Notes: generated by a model from the letters alone, not told the origin. 64,000 nucleotides of DNA from Homarus americanus (GCF_018991925.1 NW_024727853.1:77532-141531), one strand, 5' to 3'; counted from the first letter of the stretch, positions 31,198-45,935 are shown. Numbers and translations are program-made.

Positions 31198-31975
31198 CTA
31201 CAACAACGAAAACAACAAATTATTTTAGTATCCAACAGAAACTATTTAATAAAACAGTGCAAAACTTAGCAGCCCAAAGTGTTCCTTTAGTAAGAAAATA
31301 TAGCAGACAATGATAACAAAACAAAGACAGTAAGATAAGGATAATTAGCATAACATTGTTCAGTTCTTAGTCTAATGAAGTCGTGGTGTTGTAGAAGGCC
31401 TTAAGTATAAACACTATTACTGTTAATTTGTGTTGGTTTATGATACTGTTTACTTAAGATGGTATGTAATTTTAATGGTCTTTTTTATAATGGGATTCGT
31501 GACCGCAACAAAAACTCATGTACCGCATTGTTGTATTGTTTTTTGTTTTTTTTTGGCGAAATGAATCTCTTTTGAGTTGTCTTTGTTGTTTCAATGTGTG
31601 TATATTTTTCAACTGCCGAGGACTTTAGACACACTTGAATCACCGTATTATTCTCTCCCTTCATGCATTACTCTTATTAATTACATTAATCGGTAATACC
31701 TACTAATATTTCACCTTTACCTTAACCAAAATAATATATACAAAGAGTGGGTTTTTTTTTAATATTTGATAACTTGGGATTATAACTATTTCCTGAGCCA
31801 ACGATGATGATGTTCACTCAAGTGCTAAATATTCTTAATGTAGGAATATTTTTTTCCCCGTCTGTATGATATTATGGAAGGGGTATTTTTACTGTATTTA
31901 AAGGTCAATATACTTAACGAAATCCCTCAGGAGAACCAATATATAGTCGGCCTCGTGTTGTGATCGTGATACTAT

Positions 31976-31977
<2 letters not shown>
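31196..31977. other. AT-rich single-copy DNA
   Basis: T-runs near 31540 and 31750. No gene. Confidence 0.35.

Positions 31978-32027
<50 letters not shown>
31978..32027. repeat. (GT)25 microsatellite
   Basis: Pure GT tract. Confidence 0.97.
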
Positions 32028-32158
32028 CCATCAATACCAGGCTAGGGTCATCAGGGTCTTGTAAGCATTTTTTATGAATACTTGACGTCGTCATTAAGAG
32101 TGTTATGGCTGCTGAGGCGTATGGTCGTCAGAGCTTTTATATGGCCAAGCGTATGTCT

Positions 32159-32161
<3 letters not shown>

Positions 32162-32241
<80 letters not shown>
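32162..32241. repeat. (GT)40 microsatellite
   Basis: Pure 80-bp GT tract, 135 bp after another GT tract. Confidence 0.98.
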
Positions 32242-32243
<2 letters not shown>

Positions 32244-32389
32244 TCAGGTCTTAATTTGAAAAATAAAAACACGCAAATACAAACACACGGTTGGAGGGAT
32301 ATTTTATTTCAGTGTCATCGAAAAAAGTTGCAATTACAATACTAGTCTGAGCTAACCGGGATCGATATACCTGTGTGTTTATTGGAGAT

Positions 32390-32690
32390 GTTGGCCGGGG
32401 AGGAGGTGGGAGAGTGAGAGAGGAGCGAGAGGATGAAAGGTGGAATAAGAGGTGAATGTGAAGGGTGAAGTAAGAGAGAGACTGATGAATTGAGAGAATG
32501 AGTCAGGAAAGATGGGGAAGGAGAATAGTGGAGTGAAAGAGGGAGAGAGGAGAAGACAAGACGTAAAAGGAAAAAAATGTGTTGGAGTGAGAATGCAAGT
32601 GTTGATGAGAGGGCAAGAGGGAGGTGGGGAGGGCAACAGAGAATGAGAGAGAGAGAGAGATTTGAGAGGGTGAGTGAGAGGAGGGGGGGG
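32390..32690. repeat. Polypurine block (GAGTGAGAG words)
   Basis: G/A-rich with scattered T. The Ser/Pro/Leu minus frame is compositional. Confidence 0.7.
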
Positions 32691-32825
32691 CAAGAGGCCA
32701 GCGCTTGAGGGCCCCAGCCGGTGTAGTGATGGGTTCAGCTGTTTTATGAGGTTACAGAATCACGCCGAGGGACGAATCATTTCGCTGGTAAATCCATCAA
32801 AATGTTGGGGTGGAGGAGGGAGAAG

Positions 32826-32827
<2 letters not shown>

Positions 32828-32871
<44 letters not shown>
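32828..32871. repeat. (GT)22 microsatellite
   Basis: Pure GT tract after a GGAGGGAGAAGAGG patch. Confidence 0.97.
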
Positions 32872-32875
<4 letters not shown>

Positions 32876-33437
32876 GTGTAAACAAACTAGGCAGACCATC
32901 CCCGTAGAGTTGAACAGCACTCCACACGACACCTGCCTCACGTCCACGCTCCCTCAATCACTAAATAACGAGAACACGAGACCTTAATCCTGCCTTAAAG
33001 GGGGTTTCAATCTCATGTAGGAAGGTTTAGGACTGTTATTAAGCGTCTCGTCCAATTAAATTGATCCATATAACCAAGCGAAGGATGGATATAGTGTTGG
33101 TCCTCGCTTAAAGTGTTCGGCCGAGATAAAGACGACGTACACAAGACTGATTTACCTCCAGGAAAGTATTCACCTTCAGTAATTAACAACACCTGACTCA
33201 AGACTTCCATGTTTTTGTTATGGTAAATTTTAACCGAAACTTAACAAACTTCAGCATATGTTTCAGATCCATAAGAGCTTCCAGGTGATGATAGAAAGAG
33301 TTAAACCAAGTTAAACTACAGAGATGTATTCAGCTCCTATCTCAAGAATTATAAGTTCCCCAGACAGTAAGCTAAATAAACCCAAGGAAAACTATGATGA
33401 GTATTGAAGGGAGTTTGTTTACAGTCTCCGGGTTCCT
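32872..33437. other. Single-copy DNA
   Basis: A 65-codon minus frame without resemblance to known proteins. No repeats. Confidence 0.4.
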
Positions 33438-33492
33438 GTGAGGGAGGAAGGAAGGAAGGGAGGAAGGAAGGAAGGGAGGGAGGAACGGAGGG
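33438..33492. repeat. (GGAA)n/(GGGA)n tract
   Basis: GGAAGGAAGGGA words in tandem. Confidence 0.92.
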
Positions 33493-33540
33493 AGTTTAAC
33501 GTCTCCTCCATCATCATACAACTAACACCACCATTAACGT

Positions 33541-33665
33541 GTACCACCACCACCACCACCACTACCCTCCACCACCACCACCACCATCCTCACCACCACC
33601 ACCACCATCCTCACCACCACTACCACCACCACCACCACCTCCGTTACTCGCACCACCACCGCCTA
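33541..33665. repeat. (CCA)n trinucleotide tract
   Basis: CCA runs broken by ATCCTCACC, which recurs at regular spacing (about 33585 and 33606). The poly-His/Pro frames are artefacts. Confidence 0.95.
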
Positions 33666-34282
<617 letters not shown>

Positions 34283-34379
34283 TAAAAAAAGATGACTGGC
34301 AGGAAATGTATTTGTGTCTTTTCATCTTAAACAAAATGGTAAACGCCAACTCCAGCAGATGGACACACTGAGGAGGGAA

Positions 34380-34900
34380 GGAAATGGTGTTATTGGCGCT
34401 CTGAGGGGGTGATGACGGGGGGAGAGGCGGGAGGAGGAGAGAGAGAGACGGGGAGGAGGGAGAGAGGGGTGTTGGGAGTGAAAAGGAGGGGAGAGGAGCC
34501 ATGGTGACGAGGGGAAGAGGAGGGTAAGATGAGGGAGCCATGGTGATGAGGGGAATTGGAGGCTTGGGGGAGAAGGAGGAGGGTTGAGGCGATCCATGGT
34601 AATGAGGGGAGACTAACTAAGAGAGAGCGTGTGGGGAAGAGGAGGGGAGAAGATGAAGGAGCCATGATGACGAGGGGAGAGTAAAATTTGGGAAAGGAGT
34701 GAGGGGAAGGAGGCATAGTGAGAAGGGAGTGTAACTAGGAGGCAGAGGAGGGGAAATACTACCAGCGTAACGAGGGGAGAGCGTTGCTAGAGAGGGGAGA
34801 AGGTAACTAGAGGGAAATAGGGGGGGAGGAGAAGGTTACAAGGGGAGAGGATAGAACCGAGTGGAGGGAAAAGAGGGGAGGAAAGAGGAGGAAGGAAACT
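34380..34900. repeat. Polypurine block with a GAGCCATGGTGA repeat
   Basis: G/A-rich, but punctuated by GGAGCCATGGTGAYGAGGGGA-type copies near 34494, 34534, 34588, 34658 and 34706 at irregular spacing. It is therefore a decayed tandem repeat of about 40-70 bp. Proline-rich minus frames are artefacts. Confidence 0.75.
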
Positions 34901-35315
34901 GAGGAACTGAGGAAGAGGAGGAAAATAAAGTAAAATTAAGATGCAAACAGCCATAATGAGAATAAATCAATGAAAAAAAAGCAAAAAAAAATTTGAACGA
35001 ATGTATGTATAAAGTGTGGGGGGGGGAGGGGGAGGGTAGATTGACAGGATTATAAACACACACAAAAAAGAAAACCATACAAGAAGAAAACAAGAAAATG
35101 CAAAATAAAACGAAATGAAAATATATAAAAATCATAAAAAGTCACTCACAGCTTGAATACATAAATAAACGGGATATTAAAAAAAGAGAAAAAATAGCAG
35201 TAGCCATCAACAGCAAAACAAAAGTGAAGGAAACGACAAAATGGAAACTTTAAAAAAAGAAAAAAATAATCTTTAGAAAAAATTCAAAACACAATACCAG
35301 GCAGGGAAGGGAGGG
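34901..35315. other. A-rich DNA
   Basis: A-runs and a G-run (35017-35026). No gene. Confidence 0.4.
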
Positions 35316-35447
35316 AGTGTGTGGGTGAGAGATGTGGTGAGTGAGTGAGTGAGTGAGAGATGTGGTGAGTGAGTGAGTGAGTGAGTGAGAGAGTGGGTGA
35401 GTGAGTGAGTGAGTGAGTGGGTGAGAGGTGTGGTGAGCGAGTGAGGT
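35316..35447. repeat. (GTGA)n satellite with higher-order copies
   Basis: GTGA runs broken by GAGATGTGGTGA or GAGGTGTGGTGA, which recur three times, giving a higher-order unit. Confidence 0.93.
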
Positions 35448-36200
35448 AAGGAATGAGAACAAGGAAGAAGAGAATAAGAACAGGGAGATAAGAGAATGAG
35501 GAGGAAGTCAGAGAAGGGAGAGAGAATTAGAGAAGAGGAAATGGGGAAGAGACAAAAAGGAAGCGGGAGGAAGGGATAAGAAGAAACTGGAAAAGAGAAA
35601 GGAAGAAGAGAAAAGGAAGGGAGAGAGCAGAGATGAAGAAGGACTGTGGGAGAGGAGACGAAACAGGAAGTGGGGAGAGAAAGGAAGGGGCAGATGTCAC
35701 AATCAGGAAAAAATCACAGTAAATAGAGGGAGTAAAGGGGAGGGAGGGGGGTTAAGGAGGGTGGGAGGCAGTTTAAATTGATTAGAAAAAATTAAGGGGT
35801 GGGGAGGAAATGGAGCGCGAAGGGAGAGACAGAGAGAGATAGAGAGAAAGAGGGGGTGAGGGGGAGAAGAGAAGGAAGGGCGGGAAGGAGATAACAGGGG
35901 AAGGCGGTAAGAGGGAGAGGGGAAAGGAGGGATAAAGATACAGATAGAGAGAGGGGGAAAAAGTGTTGGGGAAGAGGGAAGAAGAGACAGAGAGGGAGGA
36001 GGAATGTAGGGAGAGAAGGACAAGAGAAAGGTGGATACAGGGATAAAAATAAAGGGAAATAATGCGAGAATGAGAGAGAAAAATGATCACGAAAGAGAGA
36101 TAGATAAATAAAGGGTGGAGAAGGGGGAGATAATAGAATAATGGCTAACAAAAAAAAAGATAGACAAAAGAGAGAAAAGTGAATGAGTGAGAGAGAACAC
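35448..36200. repeat. Polypurine block, about 750 bp
   Basis: Nearly continuous G/A with few pyrimidines and no stable period. Could form triplex (H-DNA). The several Ser/Leu/Pro-rich minus frames (about 100-119 codons) are artefacts of the C/T complement. Confidence 0.85.
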
Positions 36201-36297
36201 GGATGAATAGGAATTGGTCACACGCAACGTTAGTGAGCAGTACGGTAAGTGGTGAGAGCGGGCAGAGGGAGGGTGACTGGAGAAAAATTCATACGGT

Positions 36298-36364
36298 CAG
36301 TGAGTGAGTGAGTGAGTGAGTGAGTGAGCGAGCAAGCGAGTGAGTGAGTGAGTGAGTGAGTGAG
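36298..36364. repeat. (GTGA)n microsatellite
   Basis: GTGA run with a GCGAGCAAGCGA interruption in the middle. Confidence 0.96.

Positions 36365-37723
<1,359 letters not shown>

Positions 37724-37788
<65 letters not shown>
37724..37788. repeat. (GA)n microsatellite
   Basis: Pure GA tract, 65 bp, about 45 bp from the left end of a transposon relic. Confidence 0.97.
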
Positions 37789-37790
<2 letters not shown>

Positions 37791-37834
37791 TGAACCATCA
37801 GTGCTGGTCAACGTGTGGGCAGCCCGTACGTCCA

Positions 37835-38524
37835 GGCATGGGGCAATTAACTTAGCTTAACTAGTTAACTTTTGAAATAATAGTTTAACTTAACTTAATC
37901 GAAATTTGGGCAAATTAATTGATTAACTTCGATTAATTATCAATTAACTCCTTAGAAAAAATAACAAATAATATATAACTCATCAGCCCTTGAGTATCCA
38001 ATAAATTTAGCATTATAAAGTGTAATAAGTTTGTGATGAAAAAGTTTGAGTTTAAACTTTCAGTGACTATTATTTATTTGATATGCAGAATTCTTATCTT
38101 ATCGTGATATCATTTTTCGAGTAAGAAAGTCTAACTTGGCTTTGCATACTGAAATAATAAAATTATTTACATATGAAAAACTGTTGAGTAAAAAATGAAA
38201 AAGTCAAGAATATATAATTATTTTATCTCCAGACTTATTCATACCAAGGAAGTAGTGTGCCAGACTGCCTCACTATTCAGGTATTCAAACTACAGTATTC
38301 ATTGACTCTTCTGGAAAACATTTGCACGATATTAAGTTATTTAATCCACATGAAAATTCCCCTAAGCAAATTTGACACAGACTGGTTAACTTAATTTAAT
38401 CGAAAAAATCTTGATTAGTTAACGTAAACAAAAATCAGATTAACTTAATTTTCCTTACCTGGGAAAAAAGAAAGAAAATTACCTCAACTGAACTAGTTAG
38501 ATTTGAAACTTAATCGCCCATGCC
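37835..38524. mobile_element. hAT-like non-autonomous DNA transposon, about 690 bp
   Basis: The left end reads GGCATGGGGCAATTAA...CTTAACTAGTTAACTT. The right end, read on the complement, gives GGCATGGGCGATTAAGTT...TCTAACTAGTT. The two are clear imperfect terminal inverted repeats. Just inside each end is a direct subterminal repeat, TTAACTTAATCGA (left, about 37888) and TTAATTTAATCGA (right, about 38396). CA before the left GGCATGGG and short TTAA-rich subterminal repeats are typical of hAT elements. The interior is AT-rich with no transposase frame. An 8-bp target duplication is not recognisable, so the insertion is old or the exact ends are off by a base or two. Confidence 0.7.
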
Positions 38525-38665
38525 GCTAACACAGGTCAAAACATTGTTGTGGGGACGAGAATCAACACCGAGAATCTACCTTGAATATATCCTCGACTCT
38601 CACCTGAGCTTATTTTGCTGAGATCCCACAGTAGAAAACCACGGATCCCAGGAACGGACTCTAAA

Positions 38666-38752
38666 TAAATTAAGTAAGTAAGTAAGTAAGTAAGTAAGCA
38701 ATAAATAAATAAATAAAATAAATAAATAAATAAATAAATAAATAAACAAATA
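38666..38752. repeat. (AAGT)n-(AAAT)n compound microsatellite
   Basis: Eight AAGT units, then an AAAT run with one shortened unit. Confidence 0.95.
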
Positions 38753-38767
38753 TGTATACTGGTACTG

Positions 38768-38788
38768 TATATATATATATATATATAT
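38768..38788. repeat. (TA)10 microsatellite
   Basis: Short pure TA tract. Confidence 0.93.
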
Positions 38789-39021
38789 CAAACGTTCTTC
38801 CTCATCCTTATCTTTAATTTATCAACCTCGGCAGAGTCAGAAAACGTTCAATTATTTCCATCAACCACACATAACAGCGACACTCCTCCGGTCACTCATT
38901 TTCGAGGATCGTGTTGCCCAGGTGAGGAAAAATGCTGTACTGGGCCGCACTATGCAGACGCCGAGCAAAAATTGACAAAACACTGACGCTCGCATTATCC
39001 CTCGCTGCTGCCGGCTGTGTA

Positions 39022-39058
<37 letters not shown>

Positions 39059-39430
39059 ATTATCACCACCACACCAAACTCTTCATCAACATACTTCTGG
39101 TCACCGCCTTAAACCTCAACTACATAATAAATAATCACTAATAATATATATCATCCTACATAGAACAACACACACCATGAAGAACACTATGATAAGAACA
39201 CGCACAACAGGAGAACAGTGAACAACATAGAGAACACTACTGTGGACCACTGAACAAACGGGTGTTACCTAAACATAATAATAACACTTTATGATATGGC
39301 CAGGTAATATCATTTACATTTATATCTAGTTCATATATTTGTCAAAAATTTATAATCCAGATATGCATATAAATTATCATGTTTTAAATACGAAATAAAT
39401 GATAAAACAATTACTCAAAAAAGTGTACCA
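38789..39430. repeat. Single-copy DNA with (GA)16
   Basis: GA tract at 39025-39056. 69-codon plus frame around it is not a recognised protein. Confidence 0.7.
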
Positions 39431-39443
39431 GACAGACAGACAG

Positions 39444-39474
<31 letters not shown>

Positions 39475-39475
39475 G

Positions 39476-39524
<49 letters not shown>
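39431..39524. repeat. (GACA)n-(GATA)n microsatellite
   Basis: Three GACA units run into about twenty GATA units with one GAGA interruption. Confidence 0.97.
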
Positions 39525-40726
<1,202 letters not shown>

Positions 40727-40747
40727 GCTGCTGCTGCTGCTGCTGCT
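40727..40747. repeat. (GCT)7 trinucleotide tract
   Basis: Short pure GCT run. It would encode polyglutamine on the minus strand (40680-40931), but that 83-codon frame has no other support. Confidence 0.93.
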
Positions 40748-40889
40748 CCGACTCTCCCAGCCAGGCCGTCGTAATGCTCCCGGAATTTGATATTCTGAAT
40801 TCGAAATTTGGTGAAGGACTTTTATCCCAGAGAGTCGACGGGGCGCAGGTAACAGCTGGGGGTGGTCGTGTTGCCTTGTGGTTTAACGA

Positions 40890-41315
40890 AGACCTGCTCC
40901 CCTCCTCTCCTCCCTCACTCCTCCCATCCATCCATCCTCTCCTCTCTCCTATCCTCCAACTCTACTCTCCTCTTCTTTCATTCCCTCCTCTCACCTTTCC
41001 ACCCGTCCTCTTTTCTTCTCTGTCCTCCCGTCTCCTCCCTTATCTTACACGCCTCCTCTTCGCCCCACCTTCCCCTCCCCTACCTCTCCATCTCTCTCCT
41101 TCCATCCTAACTCTCATCGCTTGTTTCCCTTTCCTCTTCCACCCTTCTCCATCCATCCTAAATCTCATTCCTCCTCCTTTTACCTTCTCTCCCCACTCCC
41201 GCCCCCCCTAATTCCCCTCCTTCCCACCTTCCCCTCCTCATCCTCTTGCCTCACCCCTCCCCCTTCCCCCTCACCCACGGAGAAACTCGTATTTCACCCA
41301 TTTTCCATCCCTCCT
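40890..41315. repeat. Polypyrimidine block
   Basis: C/T-rich with TCCTCC and CCATCC words, without a stable period. Overlapping Ser/Pro/Leu-rich frames (up to 165 codons) are compositional. Confidence 0.8.
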
Positions 41316-41418
41316 CATCTATTGTGGCGAATTTTCAACTGAACATTTGAGCACGAGTACAGAGAGAAAATCAAGATCCTCGTGCATAAATATATTCCAC
41401 CACGATCTTTTCAGTAAT

Positions 41419-41419
<1 letters not shown>

Positions 41420-41494
<75 letters not shown>

Positions 41495-41535
41495 GGGGAA
41501 ATGAAGAGTTCTCTGTAAATATACGCGAGCAACAA

Positions 41536-41583
<48 letters not shown>
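41420..41583. repeat. Two (TG)n microsatellites 44 bp apart
   Basis: TG tracts at 41420-41492 and 41537-41583 in the same orientation. Confidence 0.97.
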
Positions 41584-41586
<3 letters not shown>

Positions 41587-41782
41587 CTAAACCTGGACGT
41601 GAGTAAATATTTGTTAATAAACACGCTACCTTATGGTAGCAGTGTGATCAAAGATCTTGGGAGGAATCATACAAACTCGTAGTGTTGTAAGACATAAAAA
41701 GATGCAACATAGTAAAAGGTGATAAATAGAAACGGAAATAAAAAGATATATTAGAAAAGTGAGGAGGAGATATAGACCACGA

Positions 41783-41787
<5 letters not shown>

Positions 41788-41870
<83 letters not shown>
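41788..41870. repeat. (GA)41 microsatellite
   Basis: Pure GA tract, 83 bp. Confidence 0.98.
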
Positions 41871-41871
<1 letters not shown>

Positions 41872-42424
41872 CCTTCTACTGCAGCTACCCTTTACTAGTC
41901 TTAGATAACACGTTTAGGTACAGTAGAGTCTCAGTGCAACTTGTACGTCATTCTTCAGACTGAACCCAGTCGATAATGAATACTCATGCTGGCCTTTGAT
42001 TCTGCACAACAGTCCAATTAAATAATCGTCTCAACAAATGTATCTAGTTGTCGCTCTCCCTAAGCATCAGGCGCTGGTGACTGCCCAAGTTGGCGTTGTT
42101 TTTTTATAATATGGACCCAGACTTTTGTGCCAATGCTCCCGACTGTACACCAGGCGATTTATTCAATTTAAAAAAAAAAGGCAAAATTTGAAATATTATC
42201 GCCTATTCTGAGTACTGTAGTTCGGTTTGGTCTTGACACTGAAGGTGCTATCGCCGTTCACTGCCACACAGGACAGAGGTTCATACACAAGAGATGGAAA
42301 TAGTTACCCGTGGTGGCGCTCCCAATTCTCTAGCCTCCGTGGTCACCCTAACAAGCAGCCGCCGGACCGATACTTTACATTCAACCTATTATGGATCTAG
42401 TCTATTCCCCTCCCGGCAACCTGG
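41871..42424. other. Single-copy DNA
   Basis: Balanced composition, no repeats, no long frame. One A-run near 42171. Confidence 0.4.
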
Positions 42425-42970
42425 CGCATGGAGGAGAGAAAAGAGGAAGAGGAGAAAATAGAGGAGGCAGAGGAGAAGGGGTGGATATAGGATAAATTGG
42501 AGGAGAGGATATAAGAGGAAAAAGAAGGGGATATAGATGAGGAGGAGGATATAGAGGAAGATAAAAGAAAGTGGAGCAGGAAGGAGAGAGAAAGAGAGGA
42601 GAGAGGAAAGGGAGAGGGGAGGAGGGGGAGAGGGGACAGAAAAGAAGAAGAAAAGGGGGGAGAGAGATGGAAGAAGATAAACGAAAGAGCAGTGAAAAAG
42701 AGAAGGGATGAGAGAGGAAAGAGGAAGAAAGAAGTGAGCAGAGAAGAGAAAAAGAGATGTAGAAAGGAGAAGGCGAAGGGAGTAGAGAAGCGCGGGGTAG
42801 GCTAGATAGAAAGGGGAGAAGAGAAAGAGGGAAGTGGAACACCTAAATGGAGAAAGAAGGGAGAACGGAGGAGGAGAGAGAGAGAGACGGAAAGAAGATA
42901 TAGTGAAGTGGGGAGGAAGGAGGGGAAAGGACTGCCTAGAGGGGAAAAAGAGGGGAAACGCCACATTACA
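42425..42970. repeat. Polypurine block, about 545 bp
   Basis: Almost unbroken G/A. AGGATATAGAGGA-like words recur near 42480-42560. Minus frames of 146-195 codons are Ser/Leu/Pro artefacts. Confidence 0.85.
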
Positions 42971-43059
42971 ACCCAAGTGGCCAGCGAGGGGAAGGAAATC
43001 ATACCTTTATTACAATATCCGGACCCACTTGCCAACGTAAACCCAATTATGGCAAAATC

Positions 43060-43160
<101 letters not shown>

Positions 43161-43358
43161 CTCGTATTCATTACTTACAAATTCTCAATGACTTAATTCT
43201 TGTGATGGAAAGATTGCTCTACTGTACATGTCCTGTAATCTGCAAAGCTACAGTATATGATACAGAACTACTGCACCTGTTGTTGTACCTGTTTCATAGC
43301 TTAAGTGTAGCTACGAGGAAACTTTAACCCAAGAGGGAAGTTATTACATATCAAAGCA

Positions 43359-43392
43359 CCCCCCCCCCTTGAGAGAGAGAGAGGGGGGGGGG
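43359..43392. repeat. C10 / G10 hairpin
   Basis: Ten Cs (43359-43368), a TTGAGAGAGAGAGA link, then ten Gs (43383-43392). The runs are perfectly complementary. Confidence 0.9.
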
Positions 43393-44010
43393 TAGGAAAT
43401 AGGGAGAGATAAAGAGAGGTGGAACGGAGGGGGAAGATGATGGAAGTAGATTAGAGATGGGGGAAGAGGAATGAGATGGAGAGAGGAAGAGGGAAATGTG
43501 AAGGAGTGAAGGAGAGAGGAGAGGCTAAAGATAGAAAGGGAGAAAGGAGAGGGAAGAGGATTTAGAGAATATGAGACATGGAGAGGTGGGAGAGAAGTAG
43601 AGAAACGATTTTGAGGGTTAAGAGTAGATGGGATAAAGGGGATAAACAAAATTAACGAGGATATTGAACAAATAGAATGGATGGGACACAATGGAAAGAG
43701 GGAAAGATGGATGGTGGAGGGAAGGAAGAAGAATAGGAAGAGTATGATAAAAGAGAAGGAAATGGAAGGTAGGTAAAAAGATGGAGGAAGAGAAGATTGT
43801 TAAGGAATAGAGGAAAATAGGGAAGGAGATGTATAAAAAAAGGAGAGAGAGAAGGATGGATGAGGGAGGGGGGGGAGGGAGGAAGGGGGAAAAGTGAGGA
43901 GGGAAAAGAAAAGGAGAAGAAATGAAGAGGAGGAGGAAGAGGGAAGGGAGAAGTAGTGAGAAGGAGAGAGATTGAAGAGAGGAGGAGTGAGGAGTAGGGA
44001 GGGTAGGGAT
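43393..44010. repeat. Polypurine block, about 620 bp
   Basis: G/A-rich with GAGGAAGAGG and GGATGGA words. Minus frames of 115 and 135 codons are compositional. Confidence 0.85.
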
Positions 44011-44125
44011 GAGGGTCACAGCCACTTTGGGAGAAAGAAAATTTTTCTTTTCCTAAGACAAATTCTCCTTTAATTTTTGCTTAACCCCCTATGTGACTCT
44101 TAAATATTTAATCTTGGATGGGGAT

Positions 44126-44275
44126 CTCTCTCTCTCTCTCTCTCTCGTTCCCTCCTCGCTTCATACTCACCCTCATTTCATATTCCCCATCATCCTTTCT
44201 TCCCTCCCTTTTCCTCTCCTCTCCCCCCCTTCTTCTCCCCCCCCCTCTCCCAAGCACCCCCGGCTGCCCCCTACA
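44126..44275. repeat. (CT)10 and polypyrimidine tract
   Basis: CT run followed by TCCC-rich sequence with C-runs. Confidence 0.85.
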
Positions 44276-44389
44276 CCAGAAGAGGCGCATATCTTTCGTG
44301 TTTTATTTTTGCTAGGGGAAATTATTCTCATCTAATTTGATTTTCCGGAGGGAGATAAAAATAAAAGGGAAACCAAACGACTGAGAGGA

Positions 44390-45055
44390 AAAACAGGGAA
44401 ATATGCCTTCGGTTTGTCCTGGAGGAAAAGAATAGGGAAAATATCGTGATATCTAGCAGGAGACTTCAAGGAATATGAGGGAAAAAACACTAAGAATTTT
44501 TGGGGACGTTACAATAAAATCGTAAGTGATTCCAAGTCATATGAAGGAAAATCGTAGAGGACTAAAACAGATTGGCCAAGAAAAATCTCAAGAAAATATC
44601 GAAGTGTCTGGGGGAAAATTACAAATAAAAATATCAGTCTGGGGGCAAAACCGTAGTAAAAAATCAGGGCGTCTGGGGTAAATCGAAAGAGAAAAACCGT
44701 GGTTTAGAGGAAACTGAGTATTTCTGGTGTTTCCAGGAAAATAGTAATTAACTTCAAGGGTGCTGGGGAAAGTCGTAAATGTACAGTAAGTTTAGAGTAA
44801 CGGGGGAAGATTTTCAGAAAATTTACAAGAGTGGTAGAAAATCGTCTAAAAATTCCTAATATCGGAGGTAAAAATCTCCAGAAAAATCATAATAGTGAAC
44901 AAAATTTTCACGAAAGTTAGATCATAGGGGAAAAATCATCAGAAAGTTAAGAGTGACAGGGGAAGGAATCTAAAAATAATCAAGGTTTCCAAGTAATATC
45001 TTACAATGAAAATAGGTGGTGGATGATCATTCAGGGATCTGGGGTAAAGTACACC
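44390..45055. repeat. Decayed satellite, unit about 33-36 bp
   Basis: A recurring pattern of (T/A)GGGG(G)AAAATCGTAARAAAAATCANGG-like words. The clearest consecutive copies start at about 44608, 44639 and 44672 (GTCTGGGG then AAAA, 31-33 bp apart). GGGGAAAA or GGGAAAAAT and AAATCGT or AAATCAT words run through the whole 665 bp. Individual copies are highly diverged, so the array is old. Confidence 0.65.
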
Positions 45056-45184
45056 AGATATTCCGAGGTGACGGGAAAAATCACACAAAAAAACAGGGTG
45101 TGGAGGGAGAGAGATGTAGGAGGCTGTGTAGTTCGAGCCGGTGCCTGATGTAGCATCATAAATGCAAGACTACCAGCCAGCACA

Positions 45185-45410
45185 CTTCCCACACCTGCAA
45201 TAGCTTGCTCCCACACCTGAGAGTAGTAAGGCACCCCCTCCCTACCAAGCCTGAAGGTGACCGAGTACCCCCTTACCACGCCCGCACCTTCAGTATCTCC
45301 ACATTCAGGAGTGGCCAGGTATCTCCACACCTGGGTACTACGCCTGAAGGCGGCCAGGTGTGTCTACTGCTAGGGCCGGACAGGTACATTTACACCTGAG
45401 GCCGTGAGTG
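45185..45410. repeat. Decayed minisatellite, unit about 30-38 bp
   Basis: CCTGAAGGYGRCC, CCAGGTATCTCCACACCTG and ACTACG words recur in order across about six diverged copies. Confidence 0.65.
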
Positions 45411-45471
45411 TGTAATACCCTGAAGCAAGAATTCGTGTGGGTGTAATATGTAAAGCCCTGGAGGAGGAGGT

Positions 45472-45494
45472 GGTGTGTGTGTGTATGTGTGTGT

Positions 45495-45547
<53 letters not shown>
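45472..45547. repeat. (GT)n microsatellite with GTAT interruptions
   Basis: Two GTAT interruptions in the left half; the right half is pure. Confidence 0.96.
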
Positions 45548-45548
<1 letters not shown>

Positions 45549-45934
45549 TAATAATAATTAATGGTTTATTGAGAAAGTTCTGCAGCCCGAAGGCTGAAAA
45601 TATATATTAGACAAAAGTGACTTATTACATACAAAGACAAGGGGTGGGTGGGTCGTTTAACAAAAGCTTTCATTGCTGAAAGGAGAAGGAACATGAATTT
45701 AACAAACAAATTATCATAGTTTGCAGTTGATGGCCTGGGCTGGTCTCTTACCATACTGTGTGAGGTCACATGGCCTCGTGGTTCAGTAAATCGTTCGTAG
45801 GTGTTGATATGAAGGACCTCACGTGGTCATGGAGGCACCGTGTGTTGTGGGGTGGTGTTACAGTACCTCACTCTGCAAGGTGGTGTTGTGTTATCTCGTA
45901 GTCAGGTGTGAAGCCGACCCACCGTTGTTCCTAT

Positions 45935-45935
<1 letters not shown>
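45548..45935. other. Single-copy DNA
   Basis: Contains a short hairpin CAGCC-CGAA-GGCTG near 45581-45594. No gene or element recognised. Confidence 0.35.
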
